Part shown: positions 54,523 through 61,642 of the stretch, piece by piece | How positions within the stretch are numbered: the stretch's first letter is position 1 | Layout: each line of letters opens with the position of its first letter | NCBI GenBank assembly: GCA_035430165.1 | Contig: DAOMGE010000006.1 | Coordinates: 22,335 to 86,334 of the forward strand | Origin: UBA7239 sp035430165 | GTDB lineage: Bacteria > Pseudomonadota > Gammaproteobacteria > Pseudomonadales > UBA7239 | DNA length: 64,000 nt | Direction: 5' to 3' | Position numbers and translations under genes: made by a program | The notes under the pieces: generated by a model | Databases searched by the model: none | Seen by the model: the letters and a program-made list of their open reading frames with translations, nothing else | What the model was told of the DNA's origin: nothing

Positions 54523-54870
54523 ATGAATCCAATTTCAAAAGCATCATTTCCAAAAAAATGCCCAACGTGCAAGAAAATCTATTACACAGAATTTGAATTT
54601 TTTACAAAAACAACACCCGTAACGATGTCAAGGCATGACATAAAAGAGATCAGTGATGACGATGAAATTTATCTAGAGATTTATCGAAACTGCGACTGCG
54701 GATCTACCCTGATGGAGTTTTTCAGTAGCCGCAGGGATCTTTCAGAACAAGGCATCCGGAAACGTACGATTTTCGGCGAGCTTTTACTGGCACTGGATAA
54801 AGCCGGCTATGAAAAAGCAGACTCACGATCGCTTCTACTGGAATTCATGTTGTTATCAAAACAACCCTGA
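54523..54870 (+). CDS. Small protein with four-cysteine (zinc-ribbon-like) motif
   Basis: This 115-residue protein has CPTC (Cys13, Cys16) and CDC (Cys57, Cys59), which could form a zinc or iron site, followed by a helical C-terminus (IFGELLLALDKAGYEKADSR). It starts 18 bp after the kinase gene with a weak ribosome site and is probably co-transcribed. Family not recognised; a partner or modulator role for the kinase is inference. Confidence 0.65.
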   Translation: MNPISKASFPKKCPTCKKIYYTEFEFFTKTTPVTMSRHDIKEISDDDEIYLEIYRNCDCGSTLMEFFSSRRDLSEQGIRKRTIFGELLLALDKAGYEKADSRSLLLEFMLLSKQP

Positions 54871-54915
54871 CTGTCTCTTTGCTGCGTCCATACATTAACC
54901 AGCAACAAGCAAGCA

Positions 54916-55533
54916 CTACCTGTGATAGTAGCCGAAACAAACCGGACAAATTGTATGGCTGATATCCGGATGGGAGGCTTTGACCAGCACAGGAATCCAG
55001 TCCCATCTTCTGCCATCTGTGATTGCTTTTATTTTTCGGCAATGGCAACACTGGTGAATGATACCGTGCGAATCCCTGTAAGTATGGATATCAAAATGTG
55101 CGGATCTCGCTTCAACATCGTTATAAGGCACCTCGACCACCAGGGAATTAACAACAATAAACCCGGATTTTTCCGGCAATGCATAAAGCTGCATGGCAAA
55201 CTTCCTGAATGTATCAGGGCTGGAGCATTCATACAGGTGTGTTGTTGGATATTTTGACACTGCAGGCTGCGCAGCGCTGGCAAAAAGCCTCAGGTAATAA
55301 TCATGCAAGACGTCAGGAATTGCATCAAAGTATCGACTACCAATCCCCCAGGAAAGACCGATTGCTGGCTGTCCGCCATTTTCTTGTGCGAACACTGTCC
55401 AGTACGGATTGAAATAGGCAATAGTGAAGTTTTCTGTCAGGCCAAATACAACAGCGCGCTCCTGTTCAAGCTTGTCATATTCAAACAAGCAGGCAATACG
55501 ATCCTTAAAGCCTTCAGCACAATTATTCTGCAT
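54916..55533 (-). CDS. PAS-like sensor with C-terminal zinc-ribbon
   Basis: This 205-residue protein (ATG 55533, AGGAGGGG nine bases upstream) has a PAS-like N-terminal region (VVFGLTENFTIAYFNPYWTV) and a C-terminal region with CCHCRKIK, W...W, then SHTICPVCFGYY. The CxxCRKI...SHxICPxC pattern is a recurrent zinc-binding tail of PAS signalling proteins. There is no kinase or DNA-binding domain, so it probably senses and docks onto a partner. It is divergent from the kinase at 55818, with dyad 4 (55663-55682) in the shared upstream region. Confidence 0.72.
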   Translation of the reverse strand: MQNNCAEGFKDRIACLFEYDKLEQERAVVFGLTENFTIAYFNPYWTVFAQENGGQPAIGLSWGIGSRYFDAIPDVLHDYYLRLFASAAQPAVSKYPTTHLYECSSPDTFRKFAMQLYALPEKSGFIVVNSLVVEVPYNDVEARSAHFDIHTYRDSHGIIHQCCHCRKIKAITDGRRWDWIPVLVKASHPDISHTICPVCFGYYHR

Positions 55534-55662
55534 GGTGAATTACCCCTCCTGATCACCAGTCCAGACAAGCGAAAGCCACACAAAAGTACCACCAATAAAA
55601 CCCGAAGTACTCTTGTCGCCAGTATACAAGGAGACAGAAGACACACTCACAAAATCAGCCAA

Positions 55663-55682
55663 AACTCCCTATTTGTGTAGTG
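55663..55682. promoter_or_regulatory. Lux-box-like dyad 4
   Basis: AACTCCCTATTTGTGTAGTG matches dyad 1 at 16 of 20 positions, including much of the spacer (CTATTTGT against CGATCTGT). It lies between the PAS/zinc-ribbon gene (start 55533, minus) and the kinase gene (start 55818, plus). It overlaps the most upstream possible kinase start (55680), which argues for the later start. Confidence 0.6.
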
Positions 55683-55817
55683 TACAGCCACGCAGGGAAG
55701 ATGCTTTACTTGAACCGGACTGGACAAAATAAAACCGGCATCGTCACCATGGCGCGCCATAGAAGGGACGATCAGCCCACGCACAATGTGATGATCGCCA
55801 CGACGGAGCTCTCTCCC

Positions 55818-57065
55818 ATGACAAAAACCATAGATGACAACAAGTATGTCAGCATGCTGGGAGACTTTTACAAGCTTGATGAGACACATGGCCTGAGCAT
55901 CTCGGACAAGGATGGAATCATCCTGTTCTCCAACAAGACCAATGAAACCATAACCGGATTCTCATCAGGGGATCTGACAGGGCGATCATATTTGCTGACT
56001 TTTTCATACCTGCATGACGACGATTTTTTTACAGCAATGCTAAACGCCCTTCAGGAGAAAAAAACCTGGCGCGGCGAAATGCAAAACAGGCACAAAAATG
56101 GCTCGCTTATATGGCTGGATGCCACCATAGTACCTGTATTTCATGACAATACCCCTGAAGGATTTATCAGCATTGCCACAGATATCACAAAATACAAAAA
56201 CATAGAGCAACTGTCCCATATTGAGCTTGAACACAAAAACTCAAGAATAGAGAACATGCAACAGATAATAAAATCCTCTAAAAGGGTTTTTTACATGGGC
56301 TCTGTAGCAGCCGGCATTGCACATGAAATCAATAACCCTATGTGCTTCATATCAGCGAATATTCACTACCTTAAAGATGGAATCGACAAGATTCGCACTG
56401 TTTTATCTGATTATTCGTTATCAAATCAGGAAAATAACCTGATCGATTTCATAAAGAACTCCAGGACTGACCAGTTTCTTTATGAGTCAGAAGAAGCTTT
56501 TGCCGATATCGAGAACGGCCTGGGCAGGGTTGCACAAATTACCAATGACATAAAGCTGTTTTGCCTGGATGAAAGCAGCATGGACAATGATGTAGATATT
56601 ACAGAATGTATCAGGCAATCCATGCGTATGACCGCTCATCTGGCAGGCAACCACATCGAAATCGTGGAGTCCATTGCTCCTGTCCCACGCATCAAGGGAA
56701 GCTACAGCGGCTTATGCCAGGTATTCGTCAACCTTCTTACAAACTCCATAAATGCTATTGGCGACCATGGCTCCATTCTTGTCTCTTCCAACCAGGAAGA
56801 TAATGGCGCCATGTTGCTCACCGTGCGGGACACGGGATGCGGCATAGAAGAAACATATCTGGAGAGAATATTTGAGCCATTCTTCACGACATCGAACTCC
56901 GGCTGCCTGGGACTCGGGCTTTCATTCTGTGCGGATGTGATTGAAGCACATGGCGGCTCCATTCGCTGCATCAGTAAACCTGACATGGGTGCAGAAATAC
57001 AGATCAGGCTTCCCACGCCGGATTACACACACACGAAAGATGGGGATTTTTTTGTTACCGCCTGA
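55818..57065 (+). CDS. Cytoplasmic PAS histidine kinase
   Basis: The product is 415 residues from ATG 55818 (MTKTIDDNKY), with GGAG nine bases upstream. Earlier in-frame starts (55680, 55749, 55791) have weaker sites and would overlap or crowd dyad 4. PAS at about 15-135 (LSISDKDGIILFSNKTNETI), helix with His169 (GIAHEINNP), HATPase (NLLTNSINAI, DTGCGIEE, CLGLGLSFCADVI). There is no membrane helix. It is a paralogue of the kinase at 53056. It is followed by the receiver-LuxR fusion gene after 181 bp containing dyad 3, so it is a likely phosphodonor for that regulator. Confidence 0.9.
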   Translation: MTKTIDDNKYVSMLGDFYKLDETHGLSISDKDGIILFSNKTNETITGFSSGDLTGRSYLLTFSYLHDDDFFTAMLNALQEKKTWRGEMQNRHKNGSLIWLDATIVPVFHDNTPEGFISIATDITKYKNIEQLSHIELEHKNSRIENMQQIIKSSKRVFYMGSVAAGIAHEINNPMCFISANIHYLKDGIDKIRTVLSDYSLSNQENNLIDFIKNSRTDQFLYESEEAFADIENGLGRVAQITNDIKLFCLDESSMDNDVDITECIRQSMRMTAHLAGNHIEIVESIAPVPRIKGSYSGLCQVFVNLLTNSINAIGDHGSILVSSNQEDNGAMLLTVRDTGCGIEETYLERIFEPFFTTSNSGCLGLGLSFCADVIEAHGGSIRCISKPDMGAEIQIRLPTPDYTHTKDGDFFVTA

Positions 57066-57127
57066 TTTCCTGATTATGAGAACCTGAAACCTTGACGGTG
57101 TTGGCATTTTTGTACATCCATAAATAA

Positions 57128-57147
57128 AACTACAGGTTCTTGTAGTA
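57128..57147 (+). promoter_or_regulatory. Lux-box-like dyad 3
   Basis: AACTACAGGTTCTTGTAGTA keeps both arms of dyad 1 but for the last base. It lies 99 bp before the receiver-LuxR fusion gene. A -10-like TAGGTT begins 21 bp after it (57169), the same spacing as at luxI. A separate inverted repeat TTCCTGG/CCAGGAA (57160-57166, 57178-57184) brackets the putative -10 and may bind another regulator. Confidence 0.68.
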
Positions 57148-57246
57148 ACAACTTGCATTTTCCTGGAGTAGGTTATGCCAGGAACATCATCACAAGATAA
57201 ACCGGATGATGTCGCCAGAGTCTCATTCAGATAAGAGGTGGCCTCG

Positions 57247-58494
57247 ATGAATATGCGTGTCATGGTTGTGGATGACGACGTGAACATACTGAAAGCAATC
57301 CGGCGTCTTGTCAGCACAAGGGAAAATTACACAGTAGAACTATTTGAAAGTCCTGAAGATGCAATTGAAAGAATGGGAAAAGAAAAATTTGACGTCATAT
57401 TCTCGGATTACAAGATGCCCGGCATGAACGGACTCGAATTGCTCGAATCCTCGCTGACAGTATCGCCCGAATCGATACGCATACTGCTAAGCGGTCTCGC
57501 CGATATGGATGTTCTCGCCGAATCCATCAACCGTTGCAAGATTCACCATTTTATACAAAAGCCATGGCAAGCCGACAATATTCTGGAAGTCATTGACACC
57601 GCATATGGCGCCAAAGTCAAATCCAGCGATGACAGCAAAATCCTGGACATGTTTTCAAACAAGAAGCAGGCCCTTAGCCTTGCATTTTTTGCAGACGATA
57701 TGTTTTCAGGAACAGACAAAAAAACAGGCATATGCAATGACAATGAAAACTGCATTTCCAGATTAAAAATATCAATCGAAAAATCGCTTGCCATGCTTGG
57801 AATAGAAAAATTTGACTACTACAGCGCAATAAAGGACGGCATTGGATCCCGAAGGCGTGTTGAAAAAGCACAGTTCATTTTTAACAAATACCCACAGGAA
57901 AACAGCGGGTACTTTGACACGCCAAGAAAAATATCCACAAAGGTACTGGAGGAAAAATCCATCCGTGGCAGCTGCATGATTTACGGATCATGGAAAACTC
58001 TTCGCAACATGATAAGGGAAGAAACATCCGAAATAGAATATAAATTACACAAATCAAGCAACGATAAAATTACAGAATCAGAATATAAAAACGGTTATTT
58101 CTCGTCGCACATGGATAACAAGAGGCACACAATTCTCTATTTTTCCAAAGATAAAAATGATATATGCAATATAACCCGTTCTGATTTCTCAACAATCAAC
58201 AAAATAATTAATCTTTGCAATCACGCCATAGAAAATGCATCAAAATGCAATTTCTGCAGGATAAAAACAGGGAAAAATCCAATAGAAATTGAACGACTTA
58301 CAGAAAAACAAAAGAACATCCTAAGGTATTTTCTTCATGACTCTTCAGCCCCCATCAAAAGTGCCGCCAATGTACACAATGTTTCTGTTGACGCCGTCAA
58401 TTTCCATCTCCGGAATGTCCGCATTGCGATGAAAATGCCAAGAGCATCGCCACATACCCTTGCCGCCCTGGCAAACAGCATGGGATTAATGTGA
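57247..58494 (+). CDS. Receiver / autoinducer-binding-like / LuxR-HTH fusion regulator
   Basis: This 415-residue protein (ATG 57247, AGAGG eight bases upstream) has a receiver at 1-120 with Asp54 (IFSDYKMPGMNG) and FIQKPW (Lys105). The middle region (170-335) aligns by eye with the autoinducer domain of the LuxR protein at 45959: YGSWKTLRNMIREE against YGTWAEAREAAQ, and a later strand-helix with LCNHAIENAS against LCNQALAMTN. The HTH at 350-415 (LTEKQKNILRYFLHDSSAPI, VDAVNFHLRNVRI) is also close to that LuxR. The WxxxY and Asp-Pro pocket residues are not evident, so AHL binding may be lost or altered. AT-rich. Confidence 0.85.
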   Translation: MNMRVMVVDDDVNILKAIRRLVSTRENYTVELFESPEDAIERMGKEKFDVIFSDYKMPGMNGLELLESSLTVSPESIRILLSGLADMDVLAESINRCKIHHFIQKPWQADNILEVIDTAYGAKVKSSDDSKILDMFSNKKQALSLAFFADDMFSGTDKKTGICNDNENCISRLKISIEKSLAMLGIEKFDYYSAIKDGIGSRRRVEKAQFIFNKYPQENSGYFDTPRKISTKVLEEKSIRGSCMIYGSWKTLRNMIREETSEIEYKLHKSSNDKITESEYKNGYFSSHMDNKRHTILYFSKDKNDICNITRSDFSTINKIINLCNHAIENASKCNFCRIKTGKNPIEIERLTEKQKNILRYFLHDSSAPIKSAANVHNVSVDAVNFHLRNVRIAMKMPRASPHTLAALANSMGLM

Positions 58495-58534
58495 ATACGT
58501 GTTCGCCAATCCTCACAGACAAGCAGGAAAAACC

Positions 58535-58954
58535 ATGTTTTCAATAATGATTGTTGACGATGAAGAATACATACTAAAAGCCATGCAAAGACTATTGAGA
58601 CCCTGCGAAGATATGGCCGTTGAATGCTTTACCTCTCCCACGGAAGCACTCAGGCGATGCAGGGCTTCGGTTTTTGATGTAATTCTTTCCGATTACCGCA
58701 TGCCACATATGGACGGGGTTGAATTTCTGACCGAGGTCAGATCCTTGCAACCTGATGCTGCAAGATTGATTTTAAGTGCACATGTTGATGCTGACGCGAT
58801 AATGAAAGCCATAAACAATGCCGGGATAACCAAATTCCTGACCAAACCATGGGATGGAGATACACTGATCCAGTCCATATACGAAGCCGCCAGAACCAAA
58901 ATGGAAATTCTGGAAAACAGGATTTTATCCGACATGGCAAGAAATAGCCTTTAG
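58535..58954 (+). CDS. Single-domain-like response regulator (RpfG/HupR-type receiver)
   Basis: This 139-residue protein (ATG 58535, AGGAA five bases upstream) is essentially a receiver: acidic VDDEE, Asp53 (ILSDYRMPHMDG) and FLTKPW. A short C-terminal helix (MEILENRILSDMARNSL) follows. It resembles the receiver at 52524 and that of the fusion regulator. With no output domain it may be a phosphate sink or shuttle among the kinases of the cluster. Confidence 0.9.
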   Translation: MFSIMIVDDEEYILKAMQRLLRPCEDMAVECFTSPTEALRRCRASVFDVILSDYRMPHMDGVEFLTEVRSLQPDAARLILSAHVDADAIMKAINNAGITKFLTKPWDGDTLIQSIYEAARTKMEILENRILSDMARNSL

Positions 58955-59003
58955 CCGATTAGCGATCCGGGAACGGCATTCTCGCGATACGCCGGGAAGA
59001 CTG

Positions 59004-59738
59004 ATGGAGTCATCACCAATTAAATCGATACGTTATGAAGCTTTCTTCTCTGGGGGCCAGAAGAAATCTTACACAATTGACATTGATATTCGACTTGAAA
59101 ATCTACACATACCTGAAACATATGTACCTGAAAACTGGGCCACACTGGAATTTCAGCAATGTAGCCACTGCCCGCTAGATAGCAAGGACTCCCCTTACTG
59201 TCCTTTGGCTCGCAGCATATCTTTCCACCAATTGCAGGGTATAGACCTGCCTTCATTCGAGCCGGTTGACGGGGTAATTCACATAGAAGACCGGACACTC
59301 TTGATAAGGACAACACTGCAGCGCTTCCTGAAGTCCCTATATGGCCTTGTTTTCTCACTCAGTGGCTGCCCACACACAAGATTCCTTTCTTCCATGGGAC
59401 TCTTTCATGCCCCATTTGCCAACGAATCGGAAACCACATTACGAATTGTTTCTTTTCATTTATTACATTGTTTTACAAGAGGGGATATAGAAAGACAAAA
59501 GGTACTTGATGAAATTTGCGGAAATTTTCAGAAGCTTGAAGTTGTTAATCGCTGTTTTGCAGAACGGCTTCGTGGATCTTCCCGATCTGATGCAGCGCTT
59601 AACGCAATGGTCTTGCTTAATTTTATCGCTGAGCACCCCGCCAGCAATATCGACTCCTTTTTTGAAGAAATAAAAAATCTTTTAAACAAGTCCTCTCCGG
59701 ACATCCATCAGGAACGTAATAACCTTGCACCTATCTAG
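59004..59738 (+). CDS. Uncharacterised cysteine-motif protein
   Basis: This 244-residue protein has CSHCPLD (Cys53, Cys56), YCPLA (Cys66) and SGCPHTRFLSSMGLFHAPFA (Cys122, His124), which suggest a metal site. The N-terminus is beta-rich (SYTIDIDIRLENLHIP); the C-terminal half is helical. It begins 49 bp after the receiver gene and is the last gene of the signalling block. Family not recognised; a metal- or redox-sensing role is inference. Confidence 0.7.
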   Translation: MESSPIKSIRYEAFFSGGQKKSYTIDIDIRLENLHIPETYVPENWATLEFQQCSHCPLDSKDSPYCPLARSISFHQLQGIDLPSFEPVDGVIHIEDRTLLIRTTLQRFLKSLYGLVFSLSGCPHTRFLSSMGLFHAPFANESETTLRIVSFHLLHCFTRGDIERQKVLDEICGNFQKLEVVNRCFAERLRGSSRSDAALNAMVLLNFIAEHPASNIDSFFEEIKNLLNKSSPDIHQERNNLAPI

Positions 59739-59748
59739 CCTACACTGT

Positions 59749-60186
59749 TTACGATTCGCTAGCCGCCAATGTCGACATCACGCTTACCCAACCGCCTTCT
59801 GCTTTGCTGCCTGCTGCAGAAAATGCCGTTTCCAGATGCTGCATTTGCAAACTGGTCAGTTGGTTTTCCAGCTTTTGCCCTGCAGCGGTTAACGACAATT
59901 GTTTTACGCGCTTGTCGTGGTCTGCAATCCTGACTGCAATCAACTTCATTTCAATCAGCTGCCGCAACGGCGCATGCAAAGCCTGTTTGCTCACATCCAA
60001 TATCGCCAGCAACTGGTTCACCGTCACATCGGCATTGTGTCCGACAAAATACAGTATCCGGTGATGCACGCGTCCCAGACCCTTCTGCGCCAGCACCTTG
60101 TCAGCGCGGTCAGTGAACGCCCGATACGCAAAATAAAATTGCTCAATCGCCTGACGGAGTTCAGCTTGTCTATTTAGGTCAATCAT
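59749..60186 (-). CDS. MarR-family transcriptional regulator
   Basis: This 145-residue winged-helix repressor has NQLLAILDVSKQALHAPLRQ (recognition helix) and AVRIADHDKRVKQLSLTAAG (wing). It is divergent from an aminotransferase gene. Two 15-bp palindromes lie in the shared region, one of them over its own start codon, so it likely represses both itself and the aminotransferase gene. Confidence 0.9.
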   Translation of the reverse strand: MIDLNRQAELRQAIEQFYFAYRAFTDRADKVLAQKGLGRVHHRILYFVGHNADVTVNQLLAILDVSKQALHAPLRQLIEMKLIAVRIADHDKRVKQLSLTAAGQKLENQLTSLQMQHLETAFSAAGSKAEGGWVSVMSTLAASES

Positions 60187-60192
60187 GTTGAC
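60178..60192. promoter_or_regulatory. MarR operator, copy 1
   Basis: GTCAATCATGTTGAC is a perfect GTCAA-N5-TTGAC palindrome that includes the MarR start codon (60184-60186) and the TTGAC of a -35-like TTGACA (60188-60193) pointing toward the aminotransferase. Confidence 0.7.
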
Positions 60193-60225
60193 ACTTTACC
60201 CAAGATCCGGCTAACCTGTCTATAG

Positions 60226-60240
60226 GTCAATAATATTGAC
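60226..60240. promoter_or_regulatory. MarR operator, copy 2
   Basis: GTCAATAATATTGAC is the same GTCAA-N5-TTGAC palindrome as copy 1, 48 bp away centre to centre. Both copies share the left flank TAG. On the minus strand its TTGACC could be the MarR -35. Confidence 0.7.
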
Positions 60241-60261
60241 TTACTTGCAGGAGCCACCATC

Positions 60262-61422
60262 ATGCACCACTCCCCTCGCTTTTCGACCCGCATGCAGGAT
60301 CTGCAGGCTTCGCCTATCCGTGAGATCCTGTCGATTGCCAGCCAACCAGGCATGGTGTCTTTTGCGGGTGGACTGCCTTCCCCTGACAGTTTCCCGATGC
60401 TGGACGTTTCACCGCCCGCTGACGTTCTGCAATACGGGTCGACAGAAGGTGATGTCGCCTTGCGAACTTGCATTGCCGCTGAACTCACACAAAGGGGTCT
60501 GACCTGCCTACCGGAACAGGTGCTGGTGTTATCCGGCTCCCAGCAAGGTATCGACCTCGTCGCCAAATTGTTCATCGATGCGGGCAGCCCTATTGCAGTG
60601 GAATCACCCACCTATCTGGCAGCACTGCAGGTTTTCCGATTGTTTGGCGCACGTTTCCTGCCTTTCAACATCCAGCAAGCAGACAGCATGGCGTGGGAGA
60701 AAGAACGACCCACTTTTGCCTACGCCATTCCCACTTTCCAGAATCCCACCGGGCATTGCTACAACACCATTGAACGGGCTGCACTTGCATCGGCATGCGA
60801 CGCGTATCAGGTGCCACTGTTCGAAGATGATCCCTACTGCGATCTTGTATATGCCGACTGTGATCGAACACCGGTTTGTGCGCGACTGGCATCAGCGCCC
60901 TGGATTTACCAGGGATCTTTTTCCAAAACACTGGCACCCGGTTTGCGCCTGGGATTTCTCGCTGCATCCCCTGCATTCATACCCTACCTGACCCGGCTGA
61001 AACAGGCAGCTGACTTGCACAGCAACCGACTCAGCCAATGGCTGGTATTGCAACAACTGCAGCATCCCGACAGGGCTGCACGAATGAAAACCCTGCGCGA
61101 AAATTATCAGGAAAAACGCGATCAGTTTGCACTGTGTTTGCAACAACACTGTTCAGATATTGCCACCTGGGAAATCCCGCAAGGTGGACTCTTTTTCTGG
61201 TTGACCCTGCATCAACGTATCGACACACGCCAATTGCTGCCGCTTGCAATTGAACAAGGCATCGCTTTCATGCCAGGTGAACATTTTTATCCAGATAGCC
61301 ATGCAGGGATTGGCACCCTGCGACTGAATTTCAGTCATGCCAGCCATGAAGACATGCAATATGGCCTGCAAAAACTGGCTGGGTTGCTGCGAATAGCAAT
61401 CCAGCATACCGCTGCCGCTTGA
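60262..61422 (+). CDS. PLP-dependent aminotransferase (2-aminoadipate / LysN type)
   Basis: This 386-residue fold-type I aminotransferase is like the catalytic part of MocR/LysN enzymes, without an N-terminal HTH. SGSQQGIDLVAKLFID, PTFQNPTGHCY and GSFSKTLAPGLRLGF are typical; Lys222 in the last would hold PLP. AGGAG eight bases before the ATG. Divergent from and probably repressed by the MarR protein. Candidate substrates are 2-aminoadipate, aromatic or branched-chain amino acids; the sequence does not decide. Confidence 0.9.
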   Translation: MHHSPRFSTRMQDLQASPIREILSIASQPGMVSFAGGLPSPDSFPMLDVSPPADVLQYGSTEGDVALRTCIAAELTQRGLTCLPEQVLVLSGSQQGIDLVAKLFIDAGSPIAVESPTYLAALQVFRLFGARFLPFNIQQADSMAWEKERPTFAYAIPTFQNPTGHCYNTIERAALASACDAYQVPLFEDDPYCDLVYADCDRTPVCARLASAPWIYQGSFSKTLAPGLRLGFLAASPAFIPYLTRLKQAADLHSNRLSQWLVLQQLQHPDRAARMKTLRENYQEKRDQFALCLQQHCSDIATWEIPQGGLFFWLTLHQRIDTRQLLPLAIEQGIAFMPGEHFYPDSHAGIGTLRLNFSHASHEDMQYGLQKLAGLLRIAIQHTAAA

Positions 61423-61455
61423 CTCTTCCCCAACAGTTTTGCCATGATGCGCCAC

Positions 61456-61554
61456 ATGAACACATTCACTCTCACCACTATCGCCATCCGAGCAACACGC
61501 GCAGCAACTGCCGCGCGTGCGCGTGCCTGTGTACTGGCGACCTGGAGAGAATGA
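61456..61554 (+). CDS. Leader peptide of an attenuator
   Basis: A 32-residue frame (in-frame ATGs at 61444 and 61447 could extend it) encodes a peptide rich in Ala, Thr and Arg, with RATRAATAARARACVLATW near its end. A promoter-like TTGACT (61419) / CATGAT (61443) precedes it. The stop is followed by AGAGAAT/ATTCTCT (61546-61552, 61573-61579), then the terminator. GCCTGT inside the frame (61525-61530) can pair with ACAGGC (61584-61589), disrupting the terminator stem. Arg (5 codons) or Thr/Ala could be the sensed residue; Arg would suit an ArgD-like gene. Confidence 0.6.
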   Translation: MNTFTLTTIAIRATRAATAARARACVLATWRE

Positions 61555-61585
61555 CCGAACCCTGATTCAACAATTCTCTTTCTAC

Positions 61586-61619
61586 AGGCCGCCGGGCAAA
61601 CACCCAGCGGCCTTTTTTT
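61586..61619 (+). terminator. Attenuator terminator upstream of the ArgD-like gene
   Basis: AGGCCGC pairs with GCGGCCT, with an inner GGG/CCC, followed by TTTTTTT. It lies between the leader peptide and the aminotransferase start at 61643, in the correct orientation to abort transcription before the gene. Confidence 0.85.
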
Positions 61620-61642
61620 ATGCCTGAAAATGGAGTGAACAC

